Of a stretch of 64,000 nucleotides of DNA, positions 7,268 through 16,809 are shown one piece after another (within the stretch, counting starts at the first letter, position 1; each line of letters starts with the position of its first letter). Origin of the DNA: Fibrobacter sp. UWR3 (GTDB lineage Bacteria > Fibrobacterota > Fibrobacteria > Fibrobacterales > Fibrobacteraceae); NCBI RefSeq assembly GCF_900143055.1, contig NZ_FRCW01000004.1, positions 345,315 to 409,314 on the forward strand, in the 5' to 3' direction. Below the pieces are notes generated by a model. The model was not told the DNA's origin. It saw nothing but the letters and a program-made list of their open reading frames with translations, and did no database searches. A program made the position numbers and the translations under genes.

Positions 7268-9681
7268 CTTGATTCTCGTTTCTTTTTCCAGATGCGGTAG
7301 TGGTCGAGTGAACCCGCGATAAGCGGGAATATGGTAAACTGTGCGGTGAATATGCAGATGAGCCCGACAAGCATGACCTGGCCTATGCTCCGTAGCCCGG
7401 GGTGCGATGAAATCAGCAGCACGTAGCAGGCGATAAGCGATGCCATCTGGCTAATCGCGATGCCCGAGAATTTTTTCTGCATCACGGTGAGCGCGGTGCC
7501 TTCTTGCTTGTTGTAGAATGCGGTCCATAACTGCAATGAGCCGTCGACGCTTGCCCCGATGATGATGGGGAATGCAAGCGAACTGTACACGGAAAGTTCT
7601 ATGTCCAGGATGCGCATCAGTATGAGCAGCCAGCTCATCGCGAACAGCGATGGGAGAATCGTGAATATCGCACGGCTAAAGCGGTTGTAGTAAAGGAGCA
7701 GGAAGAACCACACGAGGAAACTCCCGACGGTAATGGTCTTGTCGAGGTTCTTGAGGATAACGTCGAGCACGGTCGCGCGTATGACGGGAATGCCCGTTAC
7801 CCTGTATTCGCCGTCCTGTATGCCCTGCAACTTCTTGATGTCGCTGTTCAGGTGCCTGCACTGCAGGCCGTCGTCGGGGTCTATGTTGTGGAACAGAAAT
7901 GCGAACACGCCGTTGTTCCCGTTCTTGTCGCTGAACTTGCTCAGGATATTCTTGGGCTGGTCGTGCGCGTCTAGGTTCCTGCGGTAGAGCGATTCGCGGA
8001 TGAGTGTGAATGTGCGGAGCTGGCCCGAATCCAGTTGCGAGATGACGTTCGGCGTGAGCATCGCCTGCAGGGAATCGAGCTTTGCGGCCCGGCTCTCGCT
8101 CATGTGCGGCGAGAACTGTGCGAGCGTGTACATCTTCTTGATGTTCGGGATTCCTCCGCGCTCCTTGAGTTTCGTGAAGTTGCGGTAGAGTTCCTTGCCC
8201 GATGCCTCGTCCGGCACCTGGATGATGATGGGGTCATATTCGGGGAACCCCGTCTGCGCGATGAGCGAGTCTGCTGCAGAAGGCGGCTTCTGGATTTCGG
8301 TCTTGTCGAAGTCGTAGAAGAACTTGAGGTTCTTGCCGCCATAGATAAGGCAGATGAGGCTTATGACCGAGATGATTGCGATGAGCACGACGTTCAGTTT
8401 TTGCGGGAGCAACTGGATTTGGTATTCGCGACTGAAACGGAAGTTGCTCACGGCGAAGGGCTTGTGCTTCTGGAAAACCAGGAGGAGCGAAGACGTGACT
8501 AGGATGGTGACGAACCAGTTGAGCAGAGTGCCGAGTGAACCGAGTACGGCAAGTTCCTGCAGGCCCGGGAGCGGCACGAAGAACATGCAGGCAAACAGCG
8601 CCGCCATGATACAGGTGAACGCTCCGGTCGAAGGCCCGATGCCAAGTACCGCACTCTCGATGCAGAGCTGCGGGCTCAGGTTGCGCGCCCGCTCGATAAA
8701 GTAGCGCTTGAGTACGTGGCTCACGACTTGGCATGCCTGGCCGGGGAGCACGAGGGCGAGGAGCAGCGTGAACAGGTTTATGCGGCCGTAGATGCAGCCC
8801 GCGAGCGCGAGCGTGTAGAGAATCGGGAGTGCCGTCGCGATGGACGAGATGACGATGAGTTGCGGCTGCCTGTAGAAGTTGATGACGTACAGGAGAAGAA
8901 TCAGGAGGGCGGTCAGCTTGCCTGCGAGCTTTGCTTCGGGCAGGAGCGTTTTTCCCTTGCGGATGGTGTCGTAGACCTTGCCCGTGTAGTACACCTGGAT
9001 GTCGTTCCCTGCGTTGATTTCGGCCAGGTGGTCTTGCGTGAGTGCAAGCAAGGCGCGGCTCGCCTTGAGGTCGGTGTGCGATTGCGTGGGGTAGATGTCC
9101 ACGACGCGGATTGTGCCGTCGGCGCTGGAATGGCTCTGCGCCATCATGTCGAAGTACTTCTTCTGCAGGTCGCCGAAGTTTTCCGAGGTGCGGCCCGTAT
9201 CGCTTACGATTGTTCCGGATGAATCCTCGCTTGTGAGTTCCACGATAAACGGGTTGTTCTCTTCTATGGCCTGCTTCTTCAGTTTGGCCACGCGGGCGAT
9301 AATCGTATCCAGGTCGCTCTCGTCTATGTAGAGCAGGCTGTTCCTGGTGTAAAAGTCCGTTTCGGTCTCGAATTCCACGAAGTGAACGAGGGAGTCGTTC
9401 TGGAGCTTGTCCGCAAGTGCCTTTGCCGTATTGTAGTTGAGCAGGCTGTCGCTTGAATGCAGGACTACGGTAAGGCTACCGAGCCCGCCGAAGTCCTTCT
9501 CGATTTTCTTGTAGTCGCTGTTTTCTTCCCCGTTGTACGAAAGTGTGTCCTGTAGCTGGATATCCCAGCGCAGGTTCATGATGGGCGGGACTGACAGAAT
9601 GGCGAAAATTGTGCCGATAACCAGGATGGCTATCGGAAATCGAGTCAGTCTTTTGACTATTTTGCTGATAAGCGAAAACAT
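7264..9681 (-). CDS. RND superfamily (MMPL-like) membrane transporter
   Basis: 805 residues from the ATG at 9681. Topology is the RND pattern: one membrane helix near the N-terminus, a large extracytoplasmic loop (about 40-260), a block of five helices, a second large loop and a second block of helices at the C-terminus. It resembles the MMPL/predicted-exporter branch seen next to lipid or envelope functions. A GTG at 9735 would add 18 residues but would run into the divergent gene's leader, so the ATG is preferred. The substrate cannot be read from sequence. Confidence 0.85.
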   Translation of the reverse strand: MFSLISKIVKRLTRFPIAILVIGTIFAILSVPPIMNLRWDIQLQDTLSYNGEENSDYKKIEKDFGGLGSLTVVLHSSDSLLNYNTAKALADKLQNDSLVHFVEFETETDFYTRNSLLYIDESDLDTIIARVAKLKKQAIEENNPFIVELTSEDSSGTIVSDTGRTSENFGDLQKKYFDMMAQSHSSADGTIRVVDIYPTQSHTDLKASRALLALTQDHLAEINAGNDIQVYYTGKVYDTIRKGKTLLPEAKLAGKLTALLILLLYVINFYRQPQLIVISSIATALPILYTLALAGCIYGRINLFTLLLALVLPGQACQVVSHVLKRYFIERARNLSPQLCIESAVLGIGPSTGAFTCIMAALFACMFFVPLPGLQELAVLGSLGTLLNWFVTILVTSSLLLVFQKHKPFAVSNFRFSREYQIQLLPQKLNVVLIAIISVISLICLIYGGKNLKFFYDFDKTEIQKPPSAADSLIAQTGFPEYDPIIIQVPDEASGKELYRNFTKLKERGGIPNIKKMYTLAQFSPHMSESRAAKLDSLQAMLTPNVISQLDSGQLRTFTLIRESLYRRNLDAHDQPKNILSKFSDKNGNNGVFAFLFHNIDPDDGLQCRHLNSDIKKLQGIQDGEYRVTGIPVIRATVLDVILKNLDKTITVGSFLVWFFLLLYYNRFSRAIFTILPSLFAMSWLLILMRILDIELSVYSSLAFPIIIGASVDGSLQLWTAFYNKQEGTALTVMQKKFSGIAISQMASLIACYVLLISSHPGLRSIGQVMLVGLICIFTAQFTIFPLIAGSLDHYRIWKKKRESR

Positions 9682-9739
9682 CGTGTACAATATAATTATA
9701 AATTGCTTTATGATGAATCGCATGGGAGTGAACACGACG
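9682..9739. promoter_or_regulatory. Divergent promoter region between the exporter and the barrel gene
   Basis: The 58-bp gap has an AT-rich centre, TACAATATAATTATAAATTG (9688-9707), with TATAAT-like boxes on both strands. On the plus strand GGAG lies about 10 nt before the ATG at 9740. Confidence 0.45.
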
Positions 9740-11302
9740 ATGCATAAGCGCCTTGGGAAGGTTTGCCTTCTCCGGGCCCTGTTCGCGTTGCTCCTGTTGC
9801 CCTGTGTAGTGCATGCCGAGGACGCTCCCGCTCCGGGCGATTCCGCGCAGGTTGATTCGGCGGCCGTTGCCGCTCCTGCCGATTCCGCGCAGGTTGATTC
9901 GACTGCTGCAGATACTTCGCAGGCCGCTCAGGAGGAACAGTCTTCTGGCGGGTGGAAGCGCATTTTTTACTGGCCCTTCGAGCACATTGTCCAGCCCGTG
10001 CTGAACGGCGTCGTCTACCCGATTGCGGCCCCCATCCGCTACGCCTTCGATAACGGCGTTATCGAAACAGCGGTGGACATGATTACTTTCGGCGAAAAGA
10101 AAAACGTGCTCCTGTACCCCATAATGAACTTGAAACCGGGCAACTCCACGATGCTCGGCTTCACGTACCGTCACAGGAGCGTTTTCCTGAACAAGGACTA
10201 CCTGGTTGTCTCCCCGCAGTATTTTGCGAATGGCGACTTCTACGGCGATTTACGTTATACGAAACACGAACTCTTCGGTACGCGCCTGTTCGGCGGATTG
10301 CGCATGAGGCAGTACCTGGACCGCGATGGCGTTTTCATTATTCCCGGCACCAAGGAATCGTTCGTGATGCCGGATTCTTCGACATACATCGACTTGCGCA
10401 CGGGCTTTCCGTTGACCGAAGATGGACGCTGGAGCCTGGAATTCTCGGGAAGTGTCGAGTTTATTGACAGGAGCCTGCCCGAGAAGGCGCAGGACAGCAT
10501 TCTCGTGGACCCGAAGTTTGATATCTCCGGGCGCGGGCTGTACCAGAAGTTCAGGCAATACCCACTGAAGATGACGCTCCTGTACGACAACCTGGATTTC
10601 CCGTTTACGCCGAGCCGCGGGTCCCGTATGGAACTTGGGGTAAGGTACGTGTTCGTGAGCGACTACGACGGGCTTTCGAACGACGATGTCGCAAAAATGA
10701 TTGGGCATAACCGTTTTGCGGATGTGAGCGACAAGGGCTTGAACCACGACTACATCCGTACCGACCTCATGCTGCAACATTACTTCTACTTCGGCAAGGC
10801 GGAAACCTTCCATTTCTCGAAGAAGGAGGCACGGCTGAACAGGCGGTTCTATACGGATTTCAACTGGGATGCGGCGCTACGCATGTGGCGGCCCGAGAAC
10901 GTGCGCGAAACCTTGTTCGAAAGGCGCGTGATTGCGTTGCAGTACAGGCTGGTCGATATCTGGGAAATGGAACAGGGTTCGGCGAGCTTTGATGCGTTCC
11001 CGTTTATCGGCACGCGGTTCCCCATGCGCGGGTACAAGGATTCGTGGGCGGCAAGGCACGTGATGAGCCTGAGCGCCGAATACCGCTGGCCTATAGACTA
11101 TTACGTGGATGGCGTGCTTTTCGATGAATACATGATGCATGCGCCCGGGTTTACGGACTGGTCGTTCAAGCGGTTCTACAACTCGTGGGGATTCGGTGTG
11201 CGCGTGCGCAGGCCAGACATGTACTGGTTCCGCGTTCAGCTCGGGTTCCACGGCCTGCACGGCGTGAACCTCGTGCTTACCATCGCGCCGGAATTCCGCT
11301 AG
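9740..11302 (+). CDS. BamA/TamA-like outer-membrane barrel protein
   Basis: 520 residues. The ATG at 9740 gives a classical signal peptide (basic start, then LLRALFALLLLPCVVHA). A low-complexity stretch with a repeated DSAQVDS motif follows, then a domain of alternating beta strands rich in aromatic residues. Phrases such as PLKMTLLYDNLDFPFTPSRGSRMELGVRY and the GTRFPMRGYKD loop are typical of the bacterial surface antigen (D15/BamA) barrel. No POTRA domains are evident, so it is more like a stand-alone TamA-type barrel. Divergently transcribed from the RND exporter. The exact substrate or role is unknown. Confidence 0.75.
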   Translation: MHKRLGKVCLLRALFALLLLPCVVHAEDAPAPGDSAQVDSAAVAAPADSAQVDSTAADTSQAAQEEQSSGGWKRIFYWPFEHIVQPVLNGVVYPIAAPIRYAFDNGVIETAVDMITFGEKKNVLLYPIMNLKPGNSTMLGFTYRHRSVFLNKDYLVVSPQYFANGDFYGDLRYTKHELFGTRLFGGLRMRQYLDRDGVFIIPGTKESFVMPDSSTYIDLRTGFPLTEDGRWSLEFSGSVEFIDRSLPEKAQDSILVDPKFDISGRGLYQKFRQYPLKMTLLYDNLDFPFTPSRGSRMELGVRYVFVSDYDGLSNDDVAKMIGHNRFADVSDKGLNHDYIRTDLMLQHYFYFGKAETFHFSKKEARLNRRFYTDFNWDAALRMWRPENVRETLFERRVIALQYRLVDIWEMEQGSASFDAFPFIGTRFPMRGYKDSWAARHVMSLSAEYRWPIDYYVDGVLFDEYMMHAPGFTDWSFKRFYNSWGFGVRVRRPDMYWFRVQLGFHGLHGVNLVLTIAPEFR

Positions 11303-11376
11303 AAAGCCCGCGCATCACGAACCTGCAACGTTTGAGCAGGTCCGCGCGAGTTTATGTGTTTGCGGAACTCGCTTGC

Positions 11377-12417
11377 CTAGAACAGGTTCAGCTGGTCGCC
11401 CTCAATTTCCTTGTTCGCGGGGATTGTCTTGTGCAACATCATGTAGGCGTTGCGTGTGGCGACTCGCCCGCGGGGAGTGCGGTTTAAAAGCCCCTTCTGG
11501 ATAAGGTAGGGCTCGTAAACCTCCTCGATGGTGTTCGGTTCTTCGCCCATGGCCGCACTGATGGTGCCGATACCTACGGGCCCGCCGTCGAACATGTCTA
11601 TCATCGTCGTGAGAATGCGGCGGTCCGTCGGGTCTAGCCCTTCGCTGTCGATTCCGAGCATGTCGAGCGTCTTGCTTGCCGCTTGCACGTCGATGATTCC
11701 CGTGCCACGCACCTGCGCCACGTCGCGGCACCGGCGGAGCACGCGGTTTGCGATGCGGGGCGTGCCGCGACACCGCCCGCCCAGCAATTTGGCCGCGTCT
11801 TCGGAAAGTTCCACCCCGAGAATACCCGCACTCCTCATCAGGATCTTGACGATGTCCTTCTCGTTGTAAAGTTCAAGCCTGTATTGCAGGCCGAAGCGGT
11901 CGCGGAGCGGCCCGGTAAGCTGGCCGCTTCGCGTCGTGGCGCCCACGAGGGTAAAGTGCTTGAGCGGCAGGTTTACGCTCCGGGCGGCAGGTCCAGAATC
12001 CAGCATGATATCAAGCCGGAAGTCTTCCATGGCGGGGTAGAGGTATTCCTCTACGGTGCGGTTCAGGCGGTGAATCTCGTCGATGAACAGCACGTCGTTC
12101 TCTTGCAGGCTCGTGAGCAGGCCCGCGAGGTCGCTTGCCTTCTCGAGTACGGGCCCGCTGGTGATGTGGATGTTCACGCCCATCTCTTTTGCGATGATGC
12201 CCGCGAGGGTTGTCTTGCCGAGGCCCGGCGGCCCTGCAAAAAGGCAATGGTCCAGCGCGTCGCCGCGGTGCTTGGCCGCCTCGATGGCGATGGAGAGGCT
12301 CTCCTTGATATCGTCCTGGCCGGTAAATTCTGCAAGGCTGGGCGGCCGAAGGTTGCGGTCGGTGTCGCTCTCGTCAAATGCGCTCTTTTGCGGTGAAATG
12401 ATGCGGTTGTCTTCCAT
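11377..12417 (-). CDS. ruvB: Holliday junction branch-migration helicase RuvB
   Basis: 346 residues from the ATG at 12417. AAA+ features: Walker A GPPGLGKT (about 62-69), Walker [25 protein letters not shown], sensor 1 GATTRSG, and the C-terminal winged-helix region ending in [10 protein letters not shown]. RuvB hexamers drive branch migration with RuvA and RuvC. An upstream in-frame ATG (12459) would read through a palindromic repeat, so the later start is chosen. ruvA lies 80 bp upstream on the same strand; ruvC is not in the window. Confidence 0.95.
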   Translation of the reverse strand: MEDNRIISPQKSAFDESDTDRNLRPPSLAEFTGQDDIKESLSIAIEAAKHRGDALDHCLFAGPPGLGKTTLAGIIAKEMGVNIHITSGPVLEKASDLAGLLTSLQENDVLFIDEIHRLNRTVEEYLYPAMEDFRLDIMLDSGPAARSVNLPLKHFTLVGATTRSGQLTGPLRDRFGLQYRLELYNEKDIVKILMRSAGILGVELSEDAAKLLGGRCRGTPRIANRVLRRCRDVAQVRGTGIIDVQAASKTLDMLGIDSEGLDPTDRRILTTMIDMFDGGPVGIGTISAAMGEEPNTIEEVYEPYLIQKGLLNRTPRGRVATRNAYMMLHKTIPANKEIEGDQLNLF

Positions 12418-12424
12418 TCTATGA

Positions 12425-12490
12425 CCTGTCATCCTGGAGCGTAGATTCCTGCTTGTCATTCTGGAGCGTAGCGATAGAATCTATCGGGCT
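12425..12490. repeat. Two REP-like units between ruvA and ruvB
   Basis: GTCATCCTGGAGCGTAG and GTCATTCTGGAGCGTAGCG lie side by side, followed by a GATAGAATCTATC palindrome. The same wording (ATCCTGAGCGxAGC...GAAGGATC) recurs at 33.1, 41.15, 60.0 and 62.8 kb. Confidence 0.6.
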
Positions 12491-12497
12491 CATTGCT

Positions 12498-13106
12498 TTA
12501 AAGATACTTTAATGCCTCGGGGATAAGTGCCGCCGCGTCTGCGGAATCTCCAAGTATTTCCGCTGCCTTCACGACCGCCTTCTCTGCTGCGGGGCCCTTC
12601 ACGCCGAGCGTGTGCAGGGCGAGTACCGCCTCCATCTTCGCGCCGGTGAGGGCTCCCATGCCGGTGATGCCCGAACCTTCCACGTCGCCGAGCGCCTGCA
12701 ATAGCGCTCCCGCCTTTTCCTTGAGGCTGAGCGTCATCTGCTCGCAGGTCTTCTTGCCGAGTCCCTTGATTTTCGATAGGGCGGCCTTGTTGTCGCTCGC
12801 AATCATGTTCAGGAGGTCTGCGGGTGTAACCCCGCTCAATATGCGCTGGGCCATCTTGGGACCCACGCCGTTCACATCGAGCAGCATCAGGAAGATATTC
12901 TTCTCTGTCTTGTCGGCAAAGCCGAACAGCGTCATGGAATCCTCGCGCACGACGAGGTTCGTGTAAAGCGTGACCTCGGAACCCTCCTCGGGCAGCTTGC
13001 CAGCCGTGTATGCGGAAATGTTCACGCCGTACCCGACGCCGTTCACGTCCACGACCACGAAGGTGGGGGATTTCTCTGCCAGAATACCGCGAATGCGCTC
13101 GATCAT
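12498..13106 (-). CDS. ruvA: Holliday junction DNA-binding protein RuvA
   Basis: 202 residues, standard length. Starts MIERIRGILAEKSP and shows the OB-fold region with VDVNGVGYGVN, two helix-hairpin-helix motifs (LLDVNGVGPKMAQRILS and SKIKGLGKKTCEQM) and a short C-terminal domain III that contacts RuvB. Same strand as ruvB and upstream of it, forming the usual ruvAB pair. Confidence 0.95.
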   Translation of the reverse strand: MIERIRGILAEKSPTFVVVDVNGVGYGVNISAYTAGKLPEEGSEVTLYTNLVVREDSMTLFGFADKTEKNIFLMLLDVNGVGPKMAQRILSGVTPADLLNMIASDNKAALSKIKGLGKKTCEQMTLSLKEKAGALLQALGDVEGSGITGMGALTGAKMEAVLALHTLGVKGPAAEKAVVKAAEILGDSADAAALIPEALKYL

Positions 13107-13203
13107 GAAGCCTCCGGATAGAACTTTTGTATATGCACTTTTGTGCTACTGCACAAATATATACTAAATCAGGGGTCCTGTCAAGTCTTTTTTGACGGCC
13201 TGA

Positions 13204-13723
13204 TTACTTTTTCTTTTTCGGGAGGAAGAACCTGTAGGTAAAGTCGGCGGATAGCGCCCAGTAGGTGCCGTCAAAGTCGCCTGCCACGTGAATCCCGCCT
13301 AGTCGGAGGGAATAACTCGGAGTAATGTTGTAGCCCAGCGAAAAGCGCTGCGTTGTCACTAGCGGCCACTTGTCCCACGAACGGGAAATAATCTGCGCCG
13401 GCCGTTATCTTGACAAAGGGCCCTTCGCCCTTGAACAGCACGCTGAAAGCGCCTTCGACGGGCGTGTTCCCGAGATCGTAGACAAGTTTGTAGTCTTCCT
13501 GCTTTTTCTCTCTTGCCTTTTCCGCGTTAAGTTCGTTGCGGTAAGTTACGTGGCCTTCCAGGACAACGGAACCGTTTTCGACATACGTGCCTGCGCCGCG
13601 AAATTCCGGGGCCGGAGTAGCCTTTGTCTCCACGGTGTCCAGTTCCGCATGCCGTCTCGTTTCTTCGAGCGAGGCGCACGAGGCCAGGAGCAGGGCTAAT
13701 GCTAGACACAGTAAGCGCGACAT
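13204..13723 (-). pseudogene. Lipoprotein gene with a frameshift near its 3' end
   Basis: The reading frame from 13723 gives a signal peptide with lipobox LASC and about 118 residues, then runs into an unrelated tail ending at 13271. One base shift near 13377-13380, just after ADYFPF, opens the frame SWDKWPLVTTQRFSLGYN..., which continues with beta-strand-like, aromatic-rich sequence and ends DFTYRFFLPKKKK with TAA at 13204-13206. That is the kind of C-terminus expected for a barrel-like or outer-membrane-associated protein. Either a real disruption or a sequencing error. No function recognised. Confidence 0.6.
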
Positions 13724-13732
13724 GGGGCGGGT

Positions 13733-14632
13733 TTATAACAGGTTGTAGATGAGCCCGAGGCGCAACCCGAAGTTGTCTATGTCTTTAATGCCCACGAAAA
13801 AGCCTTCCTTATAGGGCTCGTTCATCTGGACATCGAAAAATGCGAATACCAGGAACCTGGGGCTCACGATGATTTCGCCCCCGACAAGCAGGGCGATGTC
13901 AAGCGGCGAGCGAACGCCATTGTCAATCAGGTCGTCTTTGGTGCTTCTTTCCTCGATTTCTTCGATGAGGGGAATCGAGAAGCGGGCCCCGATATCGAAC
14001 ATTACGGGGCTTTTCATTGTTTTCATTGCGAGCAGTACCGGGAACGACAGAAGCGCCCGTGTAAGGTTCCCGTCAGACTCCTCTTTATATTCAACTCCTC
14101 CATTTTTAGTGCGGTCTATCATGATGCGGTCCAATACGTCTGTTTGGGTCGGCATGTCTGCGTAATCAAGGAGGACTCCGGTCCTTATGGCGAAGTTGTA
14201 CTGGTTTATCGGAATCAGCGCTGTTGCCCCGAGCGTGAATTGAAATCCGAAGAACATGCCACTAAGGGAGTCTGTCGCGTAGTAATGCAGGTCGCGTTGA
14301 CCGAAAACACCGCTAAAGCCGATAGATGACATTAGGCCGACGGAAAACTTTAAGGGAACTGGTTCGCGGTTTTCAAGTTCCTTTTCCTTTTGGACCTTGA
14401 CGACGCTGTCCTTGAATACCTTTGTTTCCTGGACGCCGATGCGGATAATGCGGTAGCCTTCCGGCGTGCGTTCGGGTGCAGTTTGTTCTGCGGGTTCTTC
14501 AGGCGCGGCTTGCTCGACAGGTTCTTTTACGGTTGCTGAGCCGGTTGATGAACTTGCCGAATCAGTCGAAGCATCCTGTGCGAAGGCGAGCGATGCCGCT
14601 AGAAGGAGAATGCCTAGAATGTAGTGCTTCAT
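13733..14632 (-). CDS. Outer-membrane beta-barrel protein, Ala/Pro/Glu-rich N-terminus
   Basis: 299 residues with a clear signal peptide (MKHYILGILLLAASLAFAQ). A Ser/Ala/Glu/Pro-rich linker containing EEPAEQTAPE spans about residues 20-65. From about residue 95 it is a porin-like barrel (PLKFSVGLMSSIGFSGVFG, ... ATALIPINQYNFAIRTGVLLDY, ... LLSFPVLLAMK). The same architecture and several matching phrases occur in the protein at 49933-51003, so they are paralogues. Function unknown; probably a small barrel in the outer membrane. Confidence 0.75.
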   Translation of the reverse strand: MKHYILGILLLAASLAFAQDASTDSASSSTGSATVKEPVEQAAPEEPAEQTAPERTPEGYRIIRIGVQETKVFKDSVVKVQKEKELENREPVPLKFSVGLMSSIGFSGVFGQRDLHYYATDSLSGMFFGFQFTLGATALIPINQYNFAIRTGVLLDYADMPTQTDVLDRIMIDRTKNGGVEYKEESDGNLTRALLSFPVLLAMKTMKSPVMFDIGARFSIPLIEEIEERSTKDDLIDNGVRSPLDIALLVGGEIIVSPRFLVFAFFDVQMNEPYKEGFFVGIKDIDNFGLRLGLIYNLL

Positions 14633-14641
14633 GATATTCTC

Positions 14642-15292
14642 CTAGTAACACAGGTTCTTGTTGAGGTATTCCTGCAGTTCCTCTTCGGTATAGTAAGAGG
14701 GACAGCCAAATTTGATGTCGTCGACGAAACTTTGGTGGATTGCCGGGTCGACAATCGCTCCTGTCGCTGCCCCGATTGTGGCGACCGATCCTGCAAAGAT
14801 CCCCCAAAGGAGTCCAAAATTCGAACCGTCGCCCATTAAGGAAAATATTGCCGCCATCGGGAATCCCGCGAAGGCTCCGATTCCGCCTCCGAGAATGCCT
14901 CCAATGACTATTCCGCGTAGCAGGTGGTTTCTCGAGAAGTAGGAGTTGTTCCAAACTTCCCCGTTCTTGCAGAGCGTGACGCTGTCCGTGGGGATGATCA
15001 TGTAGTATCCCTCGCCTGAGCGGGATGTCGGGAACACGAGGTAGTCGTTCTGGGGGTCGTAGCAGAACCCGGTGGTCTGGAACATAGTCAGGCTGTCGCC
15101 CATCTTGGATTCGAAAGAAATGCGCGTTCCCTGGGGCTGCATCTTGACGCCTTCGTACTTGACGTATTCGCCCTTGGACCTTTCGGGAATATCTGTCGGA
15201 AGGTAGGAGTGCGTCGGGTTTGCGCAACCCGTAAACAGGAATGCGACCGCGTACAGCGCTACCGCGATTAAAGGCAATGGACGGAACTTCAT
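14642..15292 (-). CDS. Lipoprotein with glycine-rich membrane-like segment
   Basis: 216 residues from the ATG at 15292, which has GGAG at 9 nt; the earlier ATG at 15313 lacks a ribosome site. A signal peptide ends at the lipobox LFTGC. The middle has two Gly/Ala-rich hydrophobic stretches (GIVIGGILGGGIGAFAGFP and LLWGIFAGSVATIGAATGAIV) resembling glycine-zipper hairpins. Family not recognised. Follows the barrel gene at 13733 with 9 bp between, upstream in the same transcript. Confidence 0.7.
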   Translation of the reverse strand: MKFRPLPLIAVALYAVAFLFTGCANPTHSYLPTDIPERSKGEYVKYEGVKMQPQGTRISFESKMGDSLTMFQTTGFCYDPQNDYLVFPTSRSGEGYYMIIPTDSVTLCKNGEVWNNSYFSRNHLLRGIVIGGILGGGIGAFAGFPMAAIFSLMGDGSNFGLLWGIFAGSVATIGAATGAIVDPAIHQSFVDDIKFGCPSYYTEEELQEYLNKNLCY

Positions 15293-15348
15293 GAGCATTT
15301 TCTCCATGCCCATAATATATACAAATTATTTGCGGGGGAGTTGTTTTT

Positions 15349-16689
15349 TTATTGGTTTGTTGCGATTTTACTATAAAAATCGCGGAAATCTTCCCAGCGG
15401 TAGTAGGGGGCGTCGGGGCAGTTCTGCACGGTCCCTGAGTTTTGTCGAAGGGCCGCCGTGTCGCAGGTTACGGGCAGTTTCTGCTCGGTTTCGTTGAGCA
15501 TCACCTTCACGAGGATGGGGGCGCCCTTCTTGCTGGACTTGTAGAAGACGAATTGCACGTTTGCTGCCATCGGGCTGATTTCGTAGTCGCGCCAGACCTT
15601 GTGCAGGTTTTCCATGTCGGCGGTCTCAATGCCGGTGTTCTGCGTGCCGTTCTCCAATTGCAGCAGTACGGCGAACGGGAAGATGACGGTGTCGTGGCCG
15701 AAGCGGAGTGTGGCCGTAGTCTTTTTCGCGGGCTTTGCTGCGGTCTTTTTTGCGGGCGCTGTCGTGTCGGCGGTAATTACCTTGTCTGCAACGTCGAGGA
15801 AGTTCTTCAGCAGCGGGCGTGCGTTCTCGAGGCCTTCCTTTTTACCGAAGGGGTTGTTGCCCAGCACGCTGTACCACCAGGCGTTCTGCGCGTGCCAGCG
15901 GGCGGCGAGATCCTCGTCTGTCCACAGGTCGTCGAAGCTGAATTCGATTTCGGGGCTGCCCTGCAGGCTGTTGCCGATTTCATAAATCTTGCTGAAGAGG
16001 TCGCCCGCGTCGATATTCTTTTGCACGTAAGTCGAATCGTTGAAAATCGCATTCATCATGCGCGCGGGGTTCACGTGGCTGTAGAGCTTCTCGTTTTCTT
16101 TTTGCCATGCGGGCGTGTTGGATTCGCCGATGATTTTCCCGAAGTCGAGCGGGCTTATAAATGCCATCAGGTACTTGCCCGATTCCTGGTGAATGTCGAG
16201 CTTGGGCTTCTGCGCGCGCAGTTCCTCGAGGAATGCCGCCATGCTCACGACGCAGCGGGTCGAGGTGCTGGCATAGGCTTCGATGTAGGCGTTGTTCTTG
16301 AACAGTTCGGGGAAGTTCTTCACCATGCGCTTCGCGATTCCCTGATGCTGCGCTACGCCGAGCTGGGTCAAATCGCCTGCGCGCGGGGCGGCGTATTCGT
16401 CCAGGTATTTTGCGCGTTCTAGCAGGCTCTTGCCGAGGTCGGTGAGCTTGCCTGCGGAATCGGCTTTTGCGAGCGTATTGTACAGCGCGTGATAGTGGTC
16501 GGCCGGCTGGTGGAAGCGGCTGCCGTGCCTGCCGTAATGGCTCAGGTAGAAAGGCTTGTAGCCTGCGGGTGCCTTGGTGTACTTGGCATTCGGGGTGGGG
16601 TAGGCGTAGTAGTTGCTACCCATCTGGTAACGGTCCTGGGCGATTCCTGAAATCGCCATTGTGAGCAACAGCGCGAGAATTTTTTTCAT
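15349..16689 (-). CDS. Histidine-type acid phosphatase / inositol-phosphate phosphatase-like, secreted
   Basis: 446 residues with a signal peptide (MKKILALLLTMAISGIAQ). The branch-2 histidine phosphatase motif appears as YGRHGSRF near residue 50 and the proton-donor HD motif as RFGHDTVIFPF near residue 320. Members hydrolyse phosphomonoesters such as phytate or sugar phosphates outside the cytoplasm. The start at 16689 is preferred because AGGTGG sits 8 nt upstream; a GTG at 16701 is in frame. Near its 3' end the coding sequence contains a REP-like stretch (CCCTGAGTTTTGTCGAAGGG, complement strand). Confidence 0.8.
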   Translation of the reverse strand: MKKILALLLTMAISGIAQDRYQMGSNYYAYPTPNAKYTKAPAGYKPFYLSHYGRHGSRFHQPADHYHALYNTLAKADSAGKLTDLGKSLLERAKYLDEYAAPRAGDLTQLGVAQHQGIAKRMVKNFPELFKNNAYIEAYASTSTRCVVSMAAFLEELRAQKPKLDIHQESGKYLMAFISPLDFGKIIGESNTPAWQKENEKLYSHVNPARMMNAIFNDSTYVQKNIDAGDLFSKIYEIGNSLQGSPEIEFSFDDLWTDEDLAARWHAQNAWWYSVLGNNPFGKKEGLENARPLLKNFLDVADKVITADTTAPAKKTAAKPAKKTTATLRFGHDTVIFPFAVLLQLENGTQNTGIETADMENLHKVWRDYEISPMAANVQFVFYKSSKKGAPILVKVMLNETEQKLPVTCDTAALRQNSGTVQNCPDAPYYRWEDFRDFYSKIATNQ

Positions 16690-16809
16690 ACTGCTAACCA
16701 CCTGTTATTGGTGTGGAATGTGAAATGAGGAATGTGAAGTTTCCCATCACACATCGCACACTACACGTTACACATTGCGGCAACGCCGCTTACATTTCAC
16801 CTGATTGTC
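16690..16809. other. Gene-free spacer of GTGTGGAATGTGAAATG-type low-complexity repeats
   Basis: Loosely repeated words (GAATGTGAA, CACACATCGCACACTACAC) of the same style as 37.15-37.18 and 38.43-38.46 kb. A GCGGCAACGCCGC palindrome lies near 16780. No gene or clear promoter seen. Confidence 0.4.
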
